Of a stretch of 64,000 nucleotides of DNA, positions 36,526-50,205 are shown piece after piece. Location of the stretch: assembly GCA_036873135.1 (NCBI GenBank), contig JAPTYO010000007.1, forward strand, positions 9,468,763 to 9,532,762, given 5' to 3'. Source of the DNA: Clarkia xantiana subsp. parviflora. Taxonomy: Eukaryota > Streptophyta > Magnoliopsida > Myrtales > Onagraceae. A program made the translations under genes and the position numbers. The notes below the pieces were generated by a model. It ran no database searches. It was given only the letters and a program-made list of their open reading frames with translations, and was not told the origin of the DNA. Positions within the stretch are counted from its first letter, which is position 1. Every line of letters begins with the position of its first letter.

Positions 36526-38375
36526 TATAAGCATTAGGGAAATCCACTTAAGTGGATTAAAATATCAATTTACTTTTGTTTACGATTATAGACATACGTG
36601 AGCATTGCCAAAAAAATTGACTTAATTTATGTAAAATATAACATATTATATAAAGTTTTGAACAAATTATTAAAAAATTATAATAATGCTCGAGAGACTA
36701 AGAATCATTTTATGTGTTTTTGCTTCTTTTTCGTTGAACAACTGAGAGCCCTTTGGTGGGTGATTTTTTTTAATAAAGTTTTGGTCTTATATTATCAGAG
36801 CTAATAATGCAATTTGTAGTTCTTTAAAGCCGGACTCATTATGTCTCAAGACGACAATGCGCACACTTCTAGCATATACCAGTATATTTAATATACATAT
36901 TAGGAAAAACCACTTAAGCCAGTTAAGAAAAAGTTAATTTGATTATATTTTGCAATTGTAGATTTATATGCACATAATAGTAAGGCTAATTTAGTTATGA
37001 CACTATTCAAAATTAACTAAGTTTTTTTTTAAATAATAAAAATACGCTAAAAGTGGAAAAACAAATGAAAGAACCAATTTTCAACAATAAATCATACTTT
37101 GTATCATAACATTTATTCGTGAAAATATAATAATATTATTGGCTATTAACGTATCATCATGAGCTTACAACGATATGCATTAGAAATACATTAATATTAT
37201 TAGCTAAATTTCCAAACATGATCATGCGATTCCGATAACTTTTTCTCTCGGTCCATCTATAATTTATTTTAAATTTTTATATTATTTTTAAACTTGATAT
37301 AATATTTTTTTTTCGCAATTTAAGTTAATTTCAATATTCGGAACCAGTTAATACAATTAAGTATTAAGATAGTAACAAAAGTTTATTAGCATATATATAT
37401 GGTAAAGACGTATGGCTTTTATGCATTAAATCGTAGGTGGGTATATGTTTTTGCTCATTTTCCGTTGAACAACAAAGAATCCCTTGGTGCGTGATTTTTT
37501 TTAATTAAGTTCTATTCTTATATTATCAGAGCTAATGATGCATTTGTAATTCCTTAAAGCCAGACTCATTATGTCCCAAGACGACAATACACACACTTCT
37601 AGCATATACCAGTATATTTAATATACACATTAGGAAAAACCACTTAAGCCAATTAAGAAAAAGTTAATTTGATTATATTTTGCAATTGTAGATGTATATG
37701 CACATAATAGTAGGGCTAATATTTATGTCACTATTCAAAATCAATTAAATTTTTATGAAATAATAAAAATACGCTAAAAGTGGAAAATGAAAGAACCACT
37801 TTTCAACAATAAATCATGATTTGTATCATAACATTTATTCGTGAAAATGTATTAATAATATTGGTTCTTAACGTATCATCATGAACTTACAACGATATGC
37901 ATTAGAAATACATTAACATTGTTAGTTACATTTCAAAACATGATCATCATGCGATTCTAATGATTTTTTTTTTCTCTCGGTCCATCTAGAATTTATTTTA
38001 AATTTTTAGATTATATTTAAACTTGATATAATTTTTTTTTTTCACAATTGAAGTTAATTTTAGTATTCGAACCGTTTAATACAATTAAGTACTCAAAGAG
38101 TAACAAATACTTTATTAGTAGAAATGGTAAAGATGTGTGGCTTTTATGCATTAAATCATAGGTTCGATTCTTTGTAGTGACAATTTGTAATGTTTTTTCT
38201 TCAAATATTTAGAAATAATAAATTACTACAAAACCCTAAGTTAATTGATTACATTAATTCATTCAACTAATATTCAGAAGGGTATTTGTGTAAAACCAAG
38301 TTCTGCCATAGTAATATAGATAATCATATAAAAATTTGGCGGTTACAAAATGACTTTTGACCATTATATAATAGA
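36046..38375 (-). mobile_element. Non-autonomous Helitron with palindromic 3' end
   Basis: On the minus strand it starts TCTATTATATAATGGTC at 38375 after an A and ends with a GC-rich hairpin plus AGGTAT and CTAG at 36046, followed by T. It is the same family as 6662-8255. The body holds tandem copies of an approximately 850-bp unit: a scrap at 36530-36780, a shortened copy at about 36780-37440 and a near-complete copy at about 37505-38375. The unit contains CTTATATTATCAGAGCTAAT and TTTGGCGGTTACAAAATG as landmarks. There is no helicase. Confidence 0.72.
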
Positions 38376-39126
38376 TATTGTAAATTATTTTTCCTTTTTT
38401 ACAATCACATAATCTATATATAAATGATTTATATGTATAAGAAGAGTAAGATCATCACTGAATTCTTTTTTCTATAACTTTTTATTTTATTTTATAACAC
38501 GTATAACATTTTCGTCTTTCTACTTTATTTATTTATTTTTCCCCTTCTAAATGTATATATAACAAAGAATCCTACCGGATTAAGGAGTTGATTTATCGAT
38601 AATGTCACATATGAACATAATTGAAATTTAAGATTAAAGTGGTTAGAAATATGTTTAAAGTTTAAGAATGAATGATGAAAGTTCTTAACATAATAATTAA
38701 ACTTAACCACATCGTTTTTATACCGACATATGTATACATTTGAAAGATTATAGCTAAGTTTAGCGTGTATTATTGATTGGTGTTAAAGAGGGAATGCAAT
38801 AAACTTAACTATTCGTTGGAAAAGGCCAGCTAGCAATGAGCCCACACCTCGGCCTCAAGTGGAGGAGGGTGGTGCTCGCTAAAAAATAAAAATAGTAAAT
38901 GAGCTGAACGGATGACGGAGGGAGGAAAACAAAATGAGAAATACTTGTATACGGGTCTCTGTTTTCATTATTTAAATAGAGACAAATTATAGTTTGCCAC
39001 GTTAGAAGATCTATCCAACTAAATCAGTGCAGTTGTAGGGAATAAAATTATAATAACCGCCTAAGAAAACCAGTACGTTATGTGGAATATATATATCATA
39101 ATAATTAAGGTTAATAAAAAAAAAAC
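38376..39126. other. AT-rich intergenic stretch
   Basis: No gene or recognisable repeat was found apart from short AT runs. Confidence 0.4.
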
Positions 39127-39715
39127 TGTTTAAGTTTGGTATGTTTCTGAAGTTTCAAATGTTAAATTAAAGTGTTTAAGGTTTTAATTTTAATAAAATT
39201 TGGTTTTTCGTTCAAACTTGCAGTTAAATTTGACAGAATGAGGTGAAATGACACTTTTGCCCTTTTAATATTTTGTTTAATTTACTACTTTATTTGAGGT
39301 AGTGTGAAATGACGAATTACCCTAGAGTTATAACAACTCCGGCGACCGCTGCCCCGTCACCGGCGATCGCCACCCCGTCTCCTACGGAGTCACAGAGCTC
39401 CACGATCTGGGCCTCGGTGGCACCAATCGGGCCTGGAACCGGCCCCGATTAGTGGTCACCGGCAGCCTTGGGCGGTTCTGGCAAGGGGAGGAGGTTATTT
39501 TGGACAGTGGTAGTTTTGACTTTTTACTTAGGCATGTAAGGGGCACACTATCGACCATAGTTTTGGGATTAAATTATTGGCATCTCACGTGACAAGTGTG
39601 ACAGTTTTCTGTCTAGTTTAACAACAATTTTGGACGGAGACACCACATTTTAACAAAATTGAAACTGTGGACACTATAGTTTAATATTTGAAACTCCAGA
39701 CACCTACTTTTAACA
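39127..39715. mobile_element. MULE-like element with GC-rich core
   Basis: Imperfect inverted ends of about 110 bases: left GAAGTTTCAAATGTTAAATT, right (reversed) GGAGTTTCAAATATTAAACT, with similarity continuing on both sides. The core 39340-39490 is sharply GC-rich (GGCGACCGCTGCCCCGTCAC, CTCCACGATCTGGG) and may be captured host DNA. I could not find a flanking duplication, so the ends are approximate. Confidence 0.55.
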
Positions 39716-40999
39716 TAGAGTAAACATTGAACAAATTTTAGTTATTAATCCTAATAATTATAACAATCCAATTCTTATTTATAATTACAAGTGTAAATTA
39801 AGTCGAATCGATTAATCAACTCGAACTTAATCAAGTTTAAACGTTTTAAACTCGACTTGCTTTTAAATTTGACATAAAATAAAGATCGATTTGATTCATA
39901 AGCTTATTATACATCGCAATTATCATCTTCCCACCAACAAGTGCCTCATTGCAGAATGAAATCTCATTTTATACCATTACAACAAACAATTTACTGACTT
40001 TACGAGGTAGGAAACGTGTAATATTATCAACTAGTAATATATTAGTAGAGCAAACGTGTGAATTTCAAAAATATTAATTTATAAGAATAAGTCCGAGGAA
40101 GCACATAGTTTCAGGGTAAAAATTTAGTAAAATATTCATTTAGGCTCGTGAATAGTTCAAATTACCGAATATATATTATCAAGATTGAGATTGACATGAT
40201 GAACCAGAAATCTCAAGTCGGTCTCAGTTCGACTTGAAAATTTCGAATCAATTTTAAATTTCGAATCAATTTTGAGTTTTTAACGAATCGATTCTTAATA
40301 GCTCACAAATATCTTGACTAGCTTACGCCCTTAAAAGAACGATATATATTGTAGTGGTTGAACTTCTTTATATAATTTTTCACTTTTATGAAAAATAAAT
40401 AGTGCATTGCCACCACATGCTTAAGTTTTTTTTTTAGTTTTTTTTAAATAAGCATAAAAAATAATTTGTAAAATATAAAAAAAATTGTTTAAGAAAATAA
40501 TCAAAAGCATTGCTTTTATAGTTAGCAGTGCCCTCATTAAAAGGATGAATTGCTGCACCATAATATTCATTTTTAGAAAATTAAGTTAACTAAAATAATT
40601 TTAAAATATAAATTTTAAATTATTTTTAAAAGTAAAAGTCACACTAAAAATATAAACGGATAAAAAATGTAGGATAGATTTAAAGTTTTTCTATAAGAAA
40701 AGAAATATGGTTAAAGACTTAGAAACAAGAATCATGTTCAAAATTCAACACACAATATATAAACTTAAAATAAACGATGATATGTCACTATGCTAGCTAT
40801 TCTCCCTTCTGAGAAGATAGCCACCCTCAAACAAAATATATATATATAATAAAAAGAAAAAGGATAATAATATTTATCTTCTTCTCCCTTACCTCTTTCA
40901 TTCAGTCGCATGCATGCTCTATAGAGTCAAACTAACAGAGTGGAGTTGAAAAGTCTAGATGGAGACTCCGGGTCCAACTCACCGTATTGTAATTATCGT
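39716..40999. other. Intergenic and promoter region of the second polyol transporter
   Basis: AT-rich with no gene seen. A CTTCTTCTCCCTTACCTCTTTC pyrimidine tract at about 40880 precedes the TATA-like run. Confidence 0.4.
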
Positions 41000-41009
41000 T
41001 ATATATATC
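41000..41009 (+). promoter_or_regulatory. TATA-like stretch of the second polyol transporter
   Basis: TATATATATC lies about 150 bases before the ATG. A (CT)n run at 41092-41110 follows in the leader, as in the first copy. Confidence 0.45.
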
Positions 41010-41152
41010 TCTCTAATTGCATTTCCATTTTCACAACCATTCCATGCCCTCTTCTAATTCGTCTCTTTCTTCCTCCTCTGTTTAAGCTAGCTCTCTCTCT
41101 CTCTCTCTCTATCTCTCCATTTGTCTCTACAGAAGAGGAGAAGAGAAGAGAG

Positions 41153-43011
41153 ATGGTTAGAGGGACTCAACAAATAACAGAGAGCAGAATTGAAGATTTC
41201 GACCCACCAAACAAGCCTAAGAGGAACACTTATGCCATGGCTTGTGCTACTGTAGCTTCCATGACTTCCATCTTGCTAGGCTATGGTATATATCCATCTT
41301 ATCTTAATTATATATATATATATATATATTTCTCATTTATCTATATTAGCTAGCTACCTATTCTAATTTTTATTTTACTCATTAGGTTAGTCTCCAATCT
41401 TCCATGATTGTTGGAAATTAAAAGTCTGCCTCCCTAAATCATTTTTCTCTTCTCTTGTCAATTATAATTTGAAAAAAAAAAAATAGATATCGGTGTTATG
41501 AGTGGAGCTTCATTGTTCATCAAAGACGACTTCAAATGTACTGACGTCCAGATCGAGGTTCTCACCGGAATCCTGAATCTCTACTCACTTATCGGCTCAG
41601 CTGCCGCCGGTAGGACGTCCGACTATTTCGGCCGCCGGAAAACGATAGTGCTCGCCGGTGTAATATTCTTTGCCGGTGCACTCCTCATGGGCATCGCCCC
41701 AAACTACGCCTTCCTCATGTTTGGTCGGTTTGTGGCCGGAGTCGGCGTCGGCTACGCCCTCATGATTGCCCCTGTCTACACTGCTGAGGTTGCACCAGCG
41801 TCCTGTCGTGGCTTCTTGACATCATTCCCCGAGGTAATAATGGATTTCAATCTTCACTCAACACATGTTAAAGCTAATTATTTAAAAATTAACATGGCGC
41901 TCACTATCAGGTGTTTATTAACGTCGGAATACTTCTGGGATATGTGTCCAACTACGGTTTCTCAAAACTCCCTGTTCACTTAGGGTGGCGTTTCATGCTC
42001 GGCATCGGCGCTATTCCCTCCATGTTCATCGGTATCAGCGTCCTAGCTATGCCGGAGTCCCCGAGGTGGCTTGTCTTACAGGGTCGTCTTGGTGACGCCA
42101 AACGCGTCCTCAACAAGACCTCCGACTCCAAGGAGGAGGCGGTCCTCCGTCTGGCTGAAATCAAGGAGGCCGCTGGCATCCCGGAGGACTGTGACGACGA
42201 AATCGTCAAGGTAGCAAAGCGGAGCACCGGCGCCGGCGTCTGGAGAGAGCTGCTGATCAATCCCACGCCCGCCGTCCGCCACATACTCATCACCGGCGTA
42301 GGTATTCACTTCTTCCAGCAGGCATCAGGCATAGACGCCGTGGTGCTCTACAGTCCGAGGATCTTTGAGAAGGCCGGAATCACGGACTCCGACCACAAGC
42401 TGCTTGCAACGATCGCTGTCGGGTTTGTGAAGACCATGTTCATCCTGGTGGCCACGTTCCTCCTGGACCGCGTCGGACGGCGGCCGCTTCTACTAAGCAG
42501 TGTCGGGGGGATGATATTCTCACTGGCGTCGCTGGGTGTGTGGCTCACGGTGATCGACCACAGCCGCACGAAGCTCACGTGGGCTATCGTGATGTGCCTG
42601 AGCTCAATCCTGTCCTACGTGGCATTTTTCTCCATCGGGATGGGGCCCGTCACATGGGTGTACAGCTCGGAGATCTTCCCGTTGAAACTGCGGGCACAGG
42701 GTTGCGCCATGGGAGTGGCCGTGAACAGAGTCACCAGCGGCGTTCTGTCGATGACCTTCTTGTCACTAACTAAAAAAATAACGACAGGTGGGGCCTTCTT
42801 CATGTTCGCGAGTATAGCAGCGGCTGGGTGGGTCTTCTTCTTCATATTGATGCCGGAGACTCAAGGGAAGACGTTAGAGGAGATGTCAAAGCTTTTTGGT
42901 AATTACTTCGGCTGGCGTACCACGTTGAAGGAGTTGGAGATGGAGAAGAAAACCGTTGCCGGTGACCCAGCTGACACCAAGCCCACCGGTGACGGAGCTA
43001 AGCTGGGTTAA
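41153..43011 (+). CDS. PLT: Polyol/monosaccharide transporter (MFS), copy 2
   Basis: A second proton-coupled polyol or monosaccharide carrier of the PLT/PMT clade. Three exons: 41153-41285, 41487-41833 and 41911-43011, giving 526 residues. Exon 2 has exactly the same length (347 bases) and phase as in copy 1, while exon 3 runs straight through the place where copy 1 has its third intron. Motifs: MTSILLGYDIGVMSGA, AGRTSDYFGRRKTIV, MPESPRWLVLQGR, FFQQASGIDAVVLYSPR, LLDRVGRRPLLL and PETQGKTLEEM. Codons in the last exon are distinctly GC-rich compared with copy 1. The C-terminal tail (EMEKKTVAGDPADTKPTG) is unlike copy 1, so the two may differ in regulation. The ATG at 41153 is preferred over an in-frame upstream one at 40940 because it matches the start of copy 1 and follows the CT-rich leader. 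Confidence 0.95.
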
Positions 43012-43530
43012 TTAAGAGAACGACAAGCCTAATACATAGTTGGATTTTTCTTTAAAATAATAAATATTTAGTATATATATTTCCCTCTTTCTTTCCTCGC
43101 CTCGAGTGTTTTAGATTAAGATATGATGAATCTAGGGTTTACGGTTTATATTAGCTAGTTGTGCGCTGTGTCGTTTCTACTGGAATAATAATATATGTGT
43201 TTATGAAACCAAAGAGATATGGTGGAAAAAAAAACACACACACATAAAAGACATAACAGACAGATTCAAGGCATCTCGGCAGCCGAAAATTACCGCATGG
43301 TTGATGCATATAATTGAGTAATAATTGAAGTATGTAAAGAAAAAACAAGTGTTATGATTGTGATGGAATAAGAGAACGCCAAACACTGGCTGGATAACAG
43401 ATAAAGCGGGTTAACGACTAATTCAGATTATGGGCATGTGACGTAAAAAATAGGCAGACTCAGCAAAAAAGTTATGGTTTCTTAAAAACTGAATAGTGTA
43501 GCTGAATTATTTATAAGTCTAGAGCAGGTC
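43012..43530. other. 3' flank of the second transporter
   Basis: AT-rich; AATAATAAAT near 43057 may include the polyadenylation signal. No gene seen. Confidence 0.4.
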
Positions 43531-43937
43531 TTATCAGAACCGAACCGGTTATTGAACCGGTGAGGCATTCATTTCGCTATACGTCCAGTTCGACCGGTCT
43601 AACAATAAAGCACATAAAATAATGGGATAAGGGTTCCTTTGGTACCACTTCTTTGGGCAGAATCCACTTTTGGTACCACTTCTTTTTTTGGTACACTTTT
43701 GGTACCAACGTTTTCCATTTTGTACCATTTTGGTACTTCCGTCAACTTGCCGTCCAAAACCGCCGTTAATATGCCATCTGCTCTGCATGTGATCAACATT
43801 TTTTTATTTTGACGAAAATTGACACCTGGTTTGACGGAATTGCCCCTCTCATTTTGCTGTTACAAATTCTCATTTTGCTGGTTCAATTCTCACCTCAAGT
43901 CATCAGTCTTCTCTCTCTATAACCCTAAACCGTATAA

Positions 43938-44069
<132 letters not shown>

Positions 44070-44354
44070 TAGTCTAAAGTGGCGTCGGTGACACTCTTCT
44101 TCCATCTGTCTTCCTATTAAACGAATTACTTGCAAGAGATTTCTCAGTTTCAATGAATTCCCTAAAATTAAACTGCCAAATTTAAAACTTTTCAGCATCA
44201 CCCATTTTCGAAAAAAAAAAGTAAGACCTAATTGGATCTACCTCAGGATATCGACGTTATCCTTCAAATTCTGGTACTTGTAATTGTTCTCAATTGTTTA
44301 TCCTTCAAATTACCGTTACCCAATTGGAACTCATTATCCATGTAGTTGTTATCA

Positions 44355-44573
44355 ATGGTTGGCGAATCAGCTGAGGAGAAAACCAAGGTTGAAGGTGCAT
44401 CTCCTAAGGTAAACAACAAGTCTGAGAAGAAGAAAAATAAGGATGAAGATAATGGCAGGGAAAGGGAAAGGGAGAGGACTCAATATCCACGGCATCTACT
44501 GTTTTTTATTGAACCCGCTACTTGGACCAGGTTTTCAAAACACTGGATGAGAGGTTGCTGGTCGCAGAGTTAG
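44355..44573 (+). other. Unrecognised coding-like stretch inside the Pack-MULE
   Basis: An ATG at 44355 opens 72 codons, MVGESAEEKTKVEGASPKV, with a Lys/Glu/Arg-rich middle, ending at 44573. The composition suggests a captured exon of a host gene. I do not recognise it. Confidence 0.3.
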
Positions 44574-45448
44574 AAGGGGGCAATTCTGTCAAATCAAGTG
44601 TCAGTTTTCATAAATAAATAAAAACGTCGATCATGTGCAGAGCACATGGCATATTAACAGCGGTCTTGGACGGCAAGTTGACGGAAGTACCAAAATGGTA
44701 CAAAATGGAAAACGTTGGTACCAAAAGTGTACAAAAAAAAAGAAGTGGTACCAAAAGTAGATTTTGCCCAAAGAAGTGGTACCAAAGGAACCCTTATCCC
44801 TAAAATAATAGCAGCTGACTTTTCCTTGGGCCTTGGACTTCCCCTTCCCTATGACAAGGGATGAATACGCAGGAGACTGATGGGTAACAGCAGCTGTAGG
44901 GAGCCAACAGCTATCGCGGACAGGTGGGTAGTGGACGGTGGACAGCTCGAGTTGCTGCAGGTGGGACTCAGGTTGGTGTGAGCGATGACGATTGGACGAC
45001 GCGGCAGGAGCGGTGGGATGATTTGTTTAGATCGAAGGAGGGTTGCATTGGCGAAGATGGCCGGAGTCGGAGCAAGTGCGGCTGAGTCTGAGTTGTGGTT
45101 GTCACAATTGCTGGAGGAGCGAATCGACAACAGCGGATTCATGGCTGGTGGATGCCGGCAGCAAGTGCATCTACCTCTCCCAGCAGCCAAACTCCCATTC
45201 TACAGCAGCAGCCAAGTTCCCCCCTCCCCCCCCCCTCTTCACTTGCTTCAGTTGATTAGATTTCAATTTTTGTCTTCTATAATATATTGAACCGGTGAAC
45301 CGCCCGGTCCGCTTTAAACCGTCCGATTCGTTGAAAACCGGACTTTTGAATTGGGTTCACTTACATCCTTTGGATTTGCTCGAACCGAATCATTAAAGAC
45401 ATTGATTTTGTTTCAAACCCGGTCGGACCGTCGGTCCGACTCTGATAA

Positions 45449-45829
45449 CATTGATTAGAGTCACTATTACTAATTCATTTTTTCTTTTAATAAAAAAATT
45501 TTTTTGCTAAAAAAAAACATCAAGATTGTTTAATTAGTGCATGACATGAGAAAATAATTATACTTGGGTGTATATATTGTTTGGTTAGCTATGTTTGCGG
45601 TGTGACTGAAATGTTACTTTTCATTTTTGACGTGATTAAATGGTTATAAACATTTCAATATGTGACCGAGTGGTTCAAACTTATTTTGTTTATTCAATTA
45701 TGTTTTTGAGAAGTTTCAGCGGACCATAGATAAAATTTGTTTTATATTACTTCACATCACCAATAGTGAGAAATGAGTTGTCGTTACCTTAGTAATCCCC
45801 TAGTTTGTTTCCTACCATACTGTGAGGTT
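45449..45829. other. Intergenic stretch
   Basis: AT-rich; no gene or paired repeat ends seen. Confidence 0.4.
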
Positions 45830-46420
45830 CAGTTCGTGGAGACTTGAGTCCTCCTTTAGTATTAACAAGTATTGATTGAGGAACCCCGACAGGGAGGCTG
45901 CAATACAACCTAGTTGAAGACGCTTGAGAGCGAAAGGACCTGAAGATCTAAGTGTGGAGTTAACCACATGGACGGGCCACACCTTCGAGCACGACCTGTG
46001 AGGATTTATTCGCAGCTACCAATTAATAACTTTGGCTTTACTTATTGGAATTTGTGATTTATCATATTATTTCCAATAGTGGTATCAGAGTTTGTAAAAG
46101 TTGTAATTACGGTTTGTAGATTAAATATTCAATTTTTAAATAAGATAAAACACTAGTTTTAGACGGGATGCCTGCGCCGCCCCTGTCCCGACCAAGGTCC
46201 GCTGACCTTGAGATGCCGGAGTAAAACCCTAGATAATTGAGTCATGTGGGGAATTGAATACTAGCAGTCGGAAATTATAAGGGCACTGGCGGCGAGCAGA
46301 AGCACGACGACTGAAATTCCTAATTGGCGCAAAAGAATCTATCGAAGGGCTGTGAACGTTCGATGTAGGGAGAACGACGCGAGAATAGTGGTAGAGCGAG
46401 AGCGCAATTAAATTACTTTT
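45830..46420 (+). mobile_element. LTR-retrotransposon scrap with primer-binding site
   Basis: TGGTATCAGAG at 46080-46090 is the standard sequence complementary to the 3' end of initiator-Met tRNA. The moderately GC-rich sequence before it would be an LTR end and that after it the start of a leader. No second LTR and no gag or pol coding were found within the next kilobases. Confidence 0.5.
46080..46090 (+). promoter_or_regulatory. Primer-binding site (initiator-Met tRNA type)
   Basis: TGGTATCAGAG, the usual PBS start of plant LTR retrotransposons, lying a few bases after the probable LTR end. Confidence 0.6.
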
Positions 46421-49400
46421 TTTTGGTACATCTTAATTCTTTGGTTACTATACATGAATTTAGGTTGTTTTCTAAAAGTAGTCATTTTTTTTTTCCAATA
46501 ACAGTAGTCAATTTAATAATAAAAATGAGTAAGTATTATATTCCAACAACTCTTGAATTATTTCTCCTTCACGTTTTTATTTCGTTGAAAATATCTCAAA
46601 TTAATTCAACATAAACGGACATAATGTATAAAGAAAACCGGGTCCCATTCCCGTGTATATATATATATATATATTATAAAAATACATATAAGTTTCTGCC
46701 TATTCCTAAATTAAACAAGGTTACATGCACCAATAATTGAATATGTTGGGATAGTTTTTAAAGATATCTCGAATATTTTTGTGATATGCATACGTATATC
46801 CATCCATGTGTTTGTTCTTTGTTGTGTTAAGACTGTTAGTCATTGATTCAGTAGGTACTTAATTGAAAATATCGCGATATAATATATTATTAGAAGAAAT
46901 AGCTACTTAATTGATTTTGTTTGTCATTTTGTTGCACTAAAAGTCAAGAGGCAGCAGAAAAAAAGGCTGTCAACAATTTTGGCGAAAAAAACAAAATTAA
47001 CAACACTTAATAAAATACCCCCCATCAAGAAAACAGAGGTGAATCCTTTGACTTCACCTTACGTAGATCTGAATAAAACTTTCCTGGGTTTCCGGGCAGT
47101 TGTCAGAACTCTGAAGACGAAAAATTAAATAACCACATGTGGATGTGATGGGAGAGATTAGCCATGCACGGACACAAGACGAATAAGCAGGAAGGCAATA
47201 TCTATCCTAAATATATTCTAATGGTTGCTCTTTGGCCAAAAAAAAAAATGTTTGCTCGATACTTGTGTAAATTCTAAAATAAGTAAAAGTACGTGGGTAA
47301 ATTTGAAACTGTGACACGTAGACAGAATTGAAAAAAACAGTATCTTAGCTAAATTTTGTGCAGATTACGGTTTAGTTAAGTCAATTTCACCCTAAAACCC
47401 TCTGTTATGCAATGATGATTATAATTCGATCACCTTCCAGGATAAAAGAATGTCACTGATACGAATTATGTACGTAATTCGTACAATGGAACTGAACTAA
47501 TATATAAACTCAAATAAGAATGTGAGATCTGAAAATATAGAATAATAGATGAACTGAATCATGGACCAAGAATAGAACTTGAGAGCAGTAGTTCTCACTG
47601 ACTTGAAATTACGGAACCTGATATGTTGACTGCGTAATTTGAAATTATGGAGAGAAATTTCATAGTGAAATTTCCTGAGAGAATATAATTCTATTTATAA
47701 TGGCGGGTTGAATAGAACCGAATATAGGTAGAATGTGTTCTGCACATAAAAAATATATTTGAGTCTTTATAAAAATGTACACTTGCTATATTTTATGCAA
47801 TGTATTTGCACATCATTAAAGTAGGAAGTTTCGGTTTGAAATACTAACATAATAAATTTTTTTCAAAATTCGTTTTTGGCAAAAATAAAATTTTCGCTAG
47901 CAAAATTGGACTCGCACGATGTATGTTTTTTAAGCCGACAATTGTGTACACATGTCGCAGGTGTGCACGCAAACCAAGACTATCGGGGTGTGGTTTAGAT
48001 CCTACCTAAGCGCGCGTAATTAGTAGTTGCCGCTTTAAAATAGTTTGTCACGCTGCAACATGCTTGTTTATTGTTCGGGCGTGGTACATAGAATAGCTGA
48101 AGTTCTTCACGGCAGCACAATTTTGCCATTCACACTACTCTATTTGGCATTTTGGGCTTTAACACATGCCCATGAATTCAATGCTAAGTCCAACACTGAC
48201 GTAAACCATCACATCACGTCTGCTATTAAATCCCGAATTTTATTAATTCATCTCATTTATATATATTAAAGAAAAACTCACATTTTCAAAAAAATAATAA
48301 TAATATCCTGGAGTTTTATTATAATCACATAAATAAATCTATAATAAATATACAAAATATAATTATTTTTTGAAAAACGAAGAAATGAAATTTACAACAA
48401 CAAAAAAAGAGCCAAGGGTCCTTGGTTTCTTTTAAAAACAATAATTTATAACTAATGATCTTTAATTGTTTTCATATTTTCTTCTTTATTTATTTTTTTC
48501 TATTTTCAGATTTTTTATTATTTAATATTACATAGGAAAAAAAATCACAACTCTTTTCCAAAAATAAAAATAAAAATAGATCTATTTATTTCATATTTTT
48601 TAAAAATAATATTAGTTTTTACACTGTTATCAAATAATGTGTTGGATGAGAAGTTAATGTTTTCATCGAAAAACAACTGTTTCAAACATATTTTCTTTGT
48701 TACATGGAAAGATGGTTGGACAAAACATACTGCATTTTTTATTTTTGTACTTTTCCTTTCAAAGTAACGACAATTGAGTTAGTAGATATCAACAACAACC
48801 CTGATCACTGAGCGTAACCTTGGTTACAAAATTAAGTTTTTCTAGAAATACCAAAATAGTCATTGTTTTGAGTGTTTGGTCAATCTGGGTTCGTACGTTG
48901 GTTTAGGCTGATTATGTTGGTTGGTTTCGTATGGGCTTGGCCTTTGGATTAATAATTGATGGACTGGGTTGGTATGTTGGATGTTATGGAATTGGCCCGG
49001 TTTATAATAATTGGGACTATTTTGGAAGTTTGAGCAACTAAGGACCCTTGATGCATTAGCTTGGGCCCTGCCTTATATTAGGTGAAAGTTATATTAGTTT
49101 TACTAATCTAACTTGATGAGCCGTAATACCAGTTTATATTAGGGTTTGCAATCTTCACAATTATCGTCTATTTATTAGAGTCATTTGTATATCAGAGGTG
49201 AATTGTGAATCAAACAATCAATGTTCATTTGAATCAATGTACGTATCAGAGGTACGTACCTCCCTTCTGGCAGAGCGGAGCGAAGCCAGTCGTTTCTTTC
49301 GTGGGGTGATATTAGGTAAGGCTTTCATCAGGAGAGCAACTCTTATAACATACTTATTTCACACTTATACTAATCTTCACTCATACCGGGGTCAGCCTAT

Positions 49401-50205
49401 AAAGGATAAGATATTGACTATAAATATACTTCTATTATCAGAGTTTGAATCTCTAATATCTAGTTAATGGATGAAATTCTGAATCACTGAACCATATATC
49501 CAATGACTTTTGATTCAGCAACTACTTAAACTTCAGCTTGCAATTCCTGCTTTTTTTTTTCATCACGTGATGAACATGTCACACGTGCAAGGTTTGGTTA
49601 TAATGATCCTTAGACTAATTCAAGATATCGATATGATAAATTATATTTTTATGTGCCTCCTCTTTTAGCTAATAACGATTAATTTTTTTTAACTAAGTCA
49701 CCGCAACGTGATGATTCAAATTTGCTACTTCAATATCAAAACACGAATAAATCATCTTAACCACTAAATCACCGGTAAATATTGGTTGTGACAAGAGTAT
49801 TTAATTTATAGAAAATTAAATGAGTTTAGTCAAAGATGAAATCCGAAATGTAATTAAAGTGAAAGGAGAAATGTACAACACCTGGCCAGATTTACTTTAT
49901 CCGACTAATTGATAGTTAGTAACTGACAATGGCATACCTCAGTGTAACTGTCTCTTCCTAGTCGCACTCTCTGTCGGTCTCCATTGCCTTGTTCTCTTTA
50001 TTTGTCTCTTGTATCCGTCCGTTGGGAGCAACGGCCCCTCCTCGTCAATCGTCATTACTCCAAATCTCAAACATTCCTATTATTATTTTAATAAATAAAA
50101 AATAAATACTGAGATCTTCTTCAACACCGCTACGCTCTCTACCCAACGTTACGCTACCCCTATCTCGATCCCAACAAACCTCACCCACCTACACCGCCGG
50201 CGACG
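46421..50205. other. Long AT-rich intergenic stretch
   Basis: No gene is supported in 3.8 kb. A poly(A) tail after GGCC occurs at 47234, possibly retroposon debris. The last 250 bases before the kinase gene are pyrimidine-rich, as expected for promoter and leader. Confidence 0.4.

Noticed and set aside
40940..41152. Upstream in-frame ATG for the second transporter
   Set aside because: It lies before or within the TATA-like and CT-rich leader region, and the added residues do not match any transporter start.
47230..47250. GGCC followed by poly(A) as retroposon tail
   Set aside because: Nothing upstream resembles a LINE or SINE body.
49240..49320. GGCAGAGCGGAGCGAAGCCAG phrase suggestive of transferred mitochondrial DNA
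   Set aside because: Too short and recognised only by style; no organellar gene could be identified.
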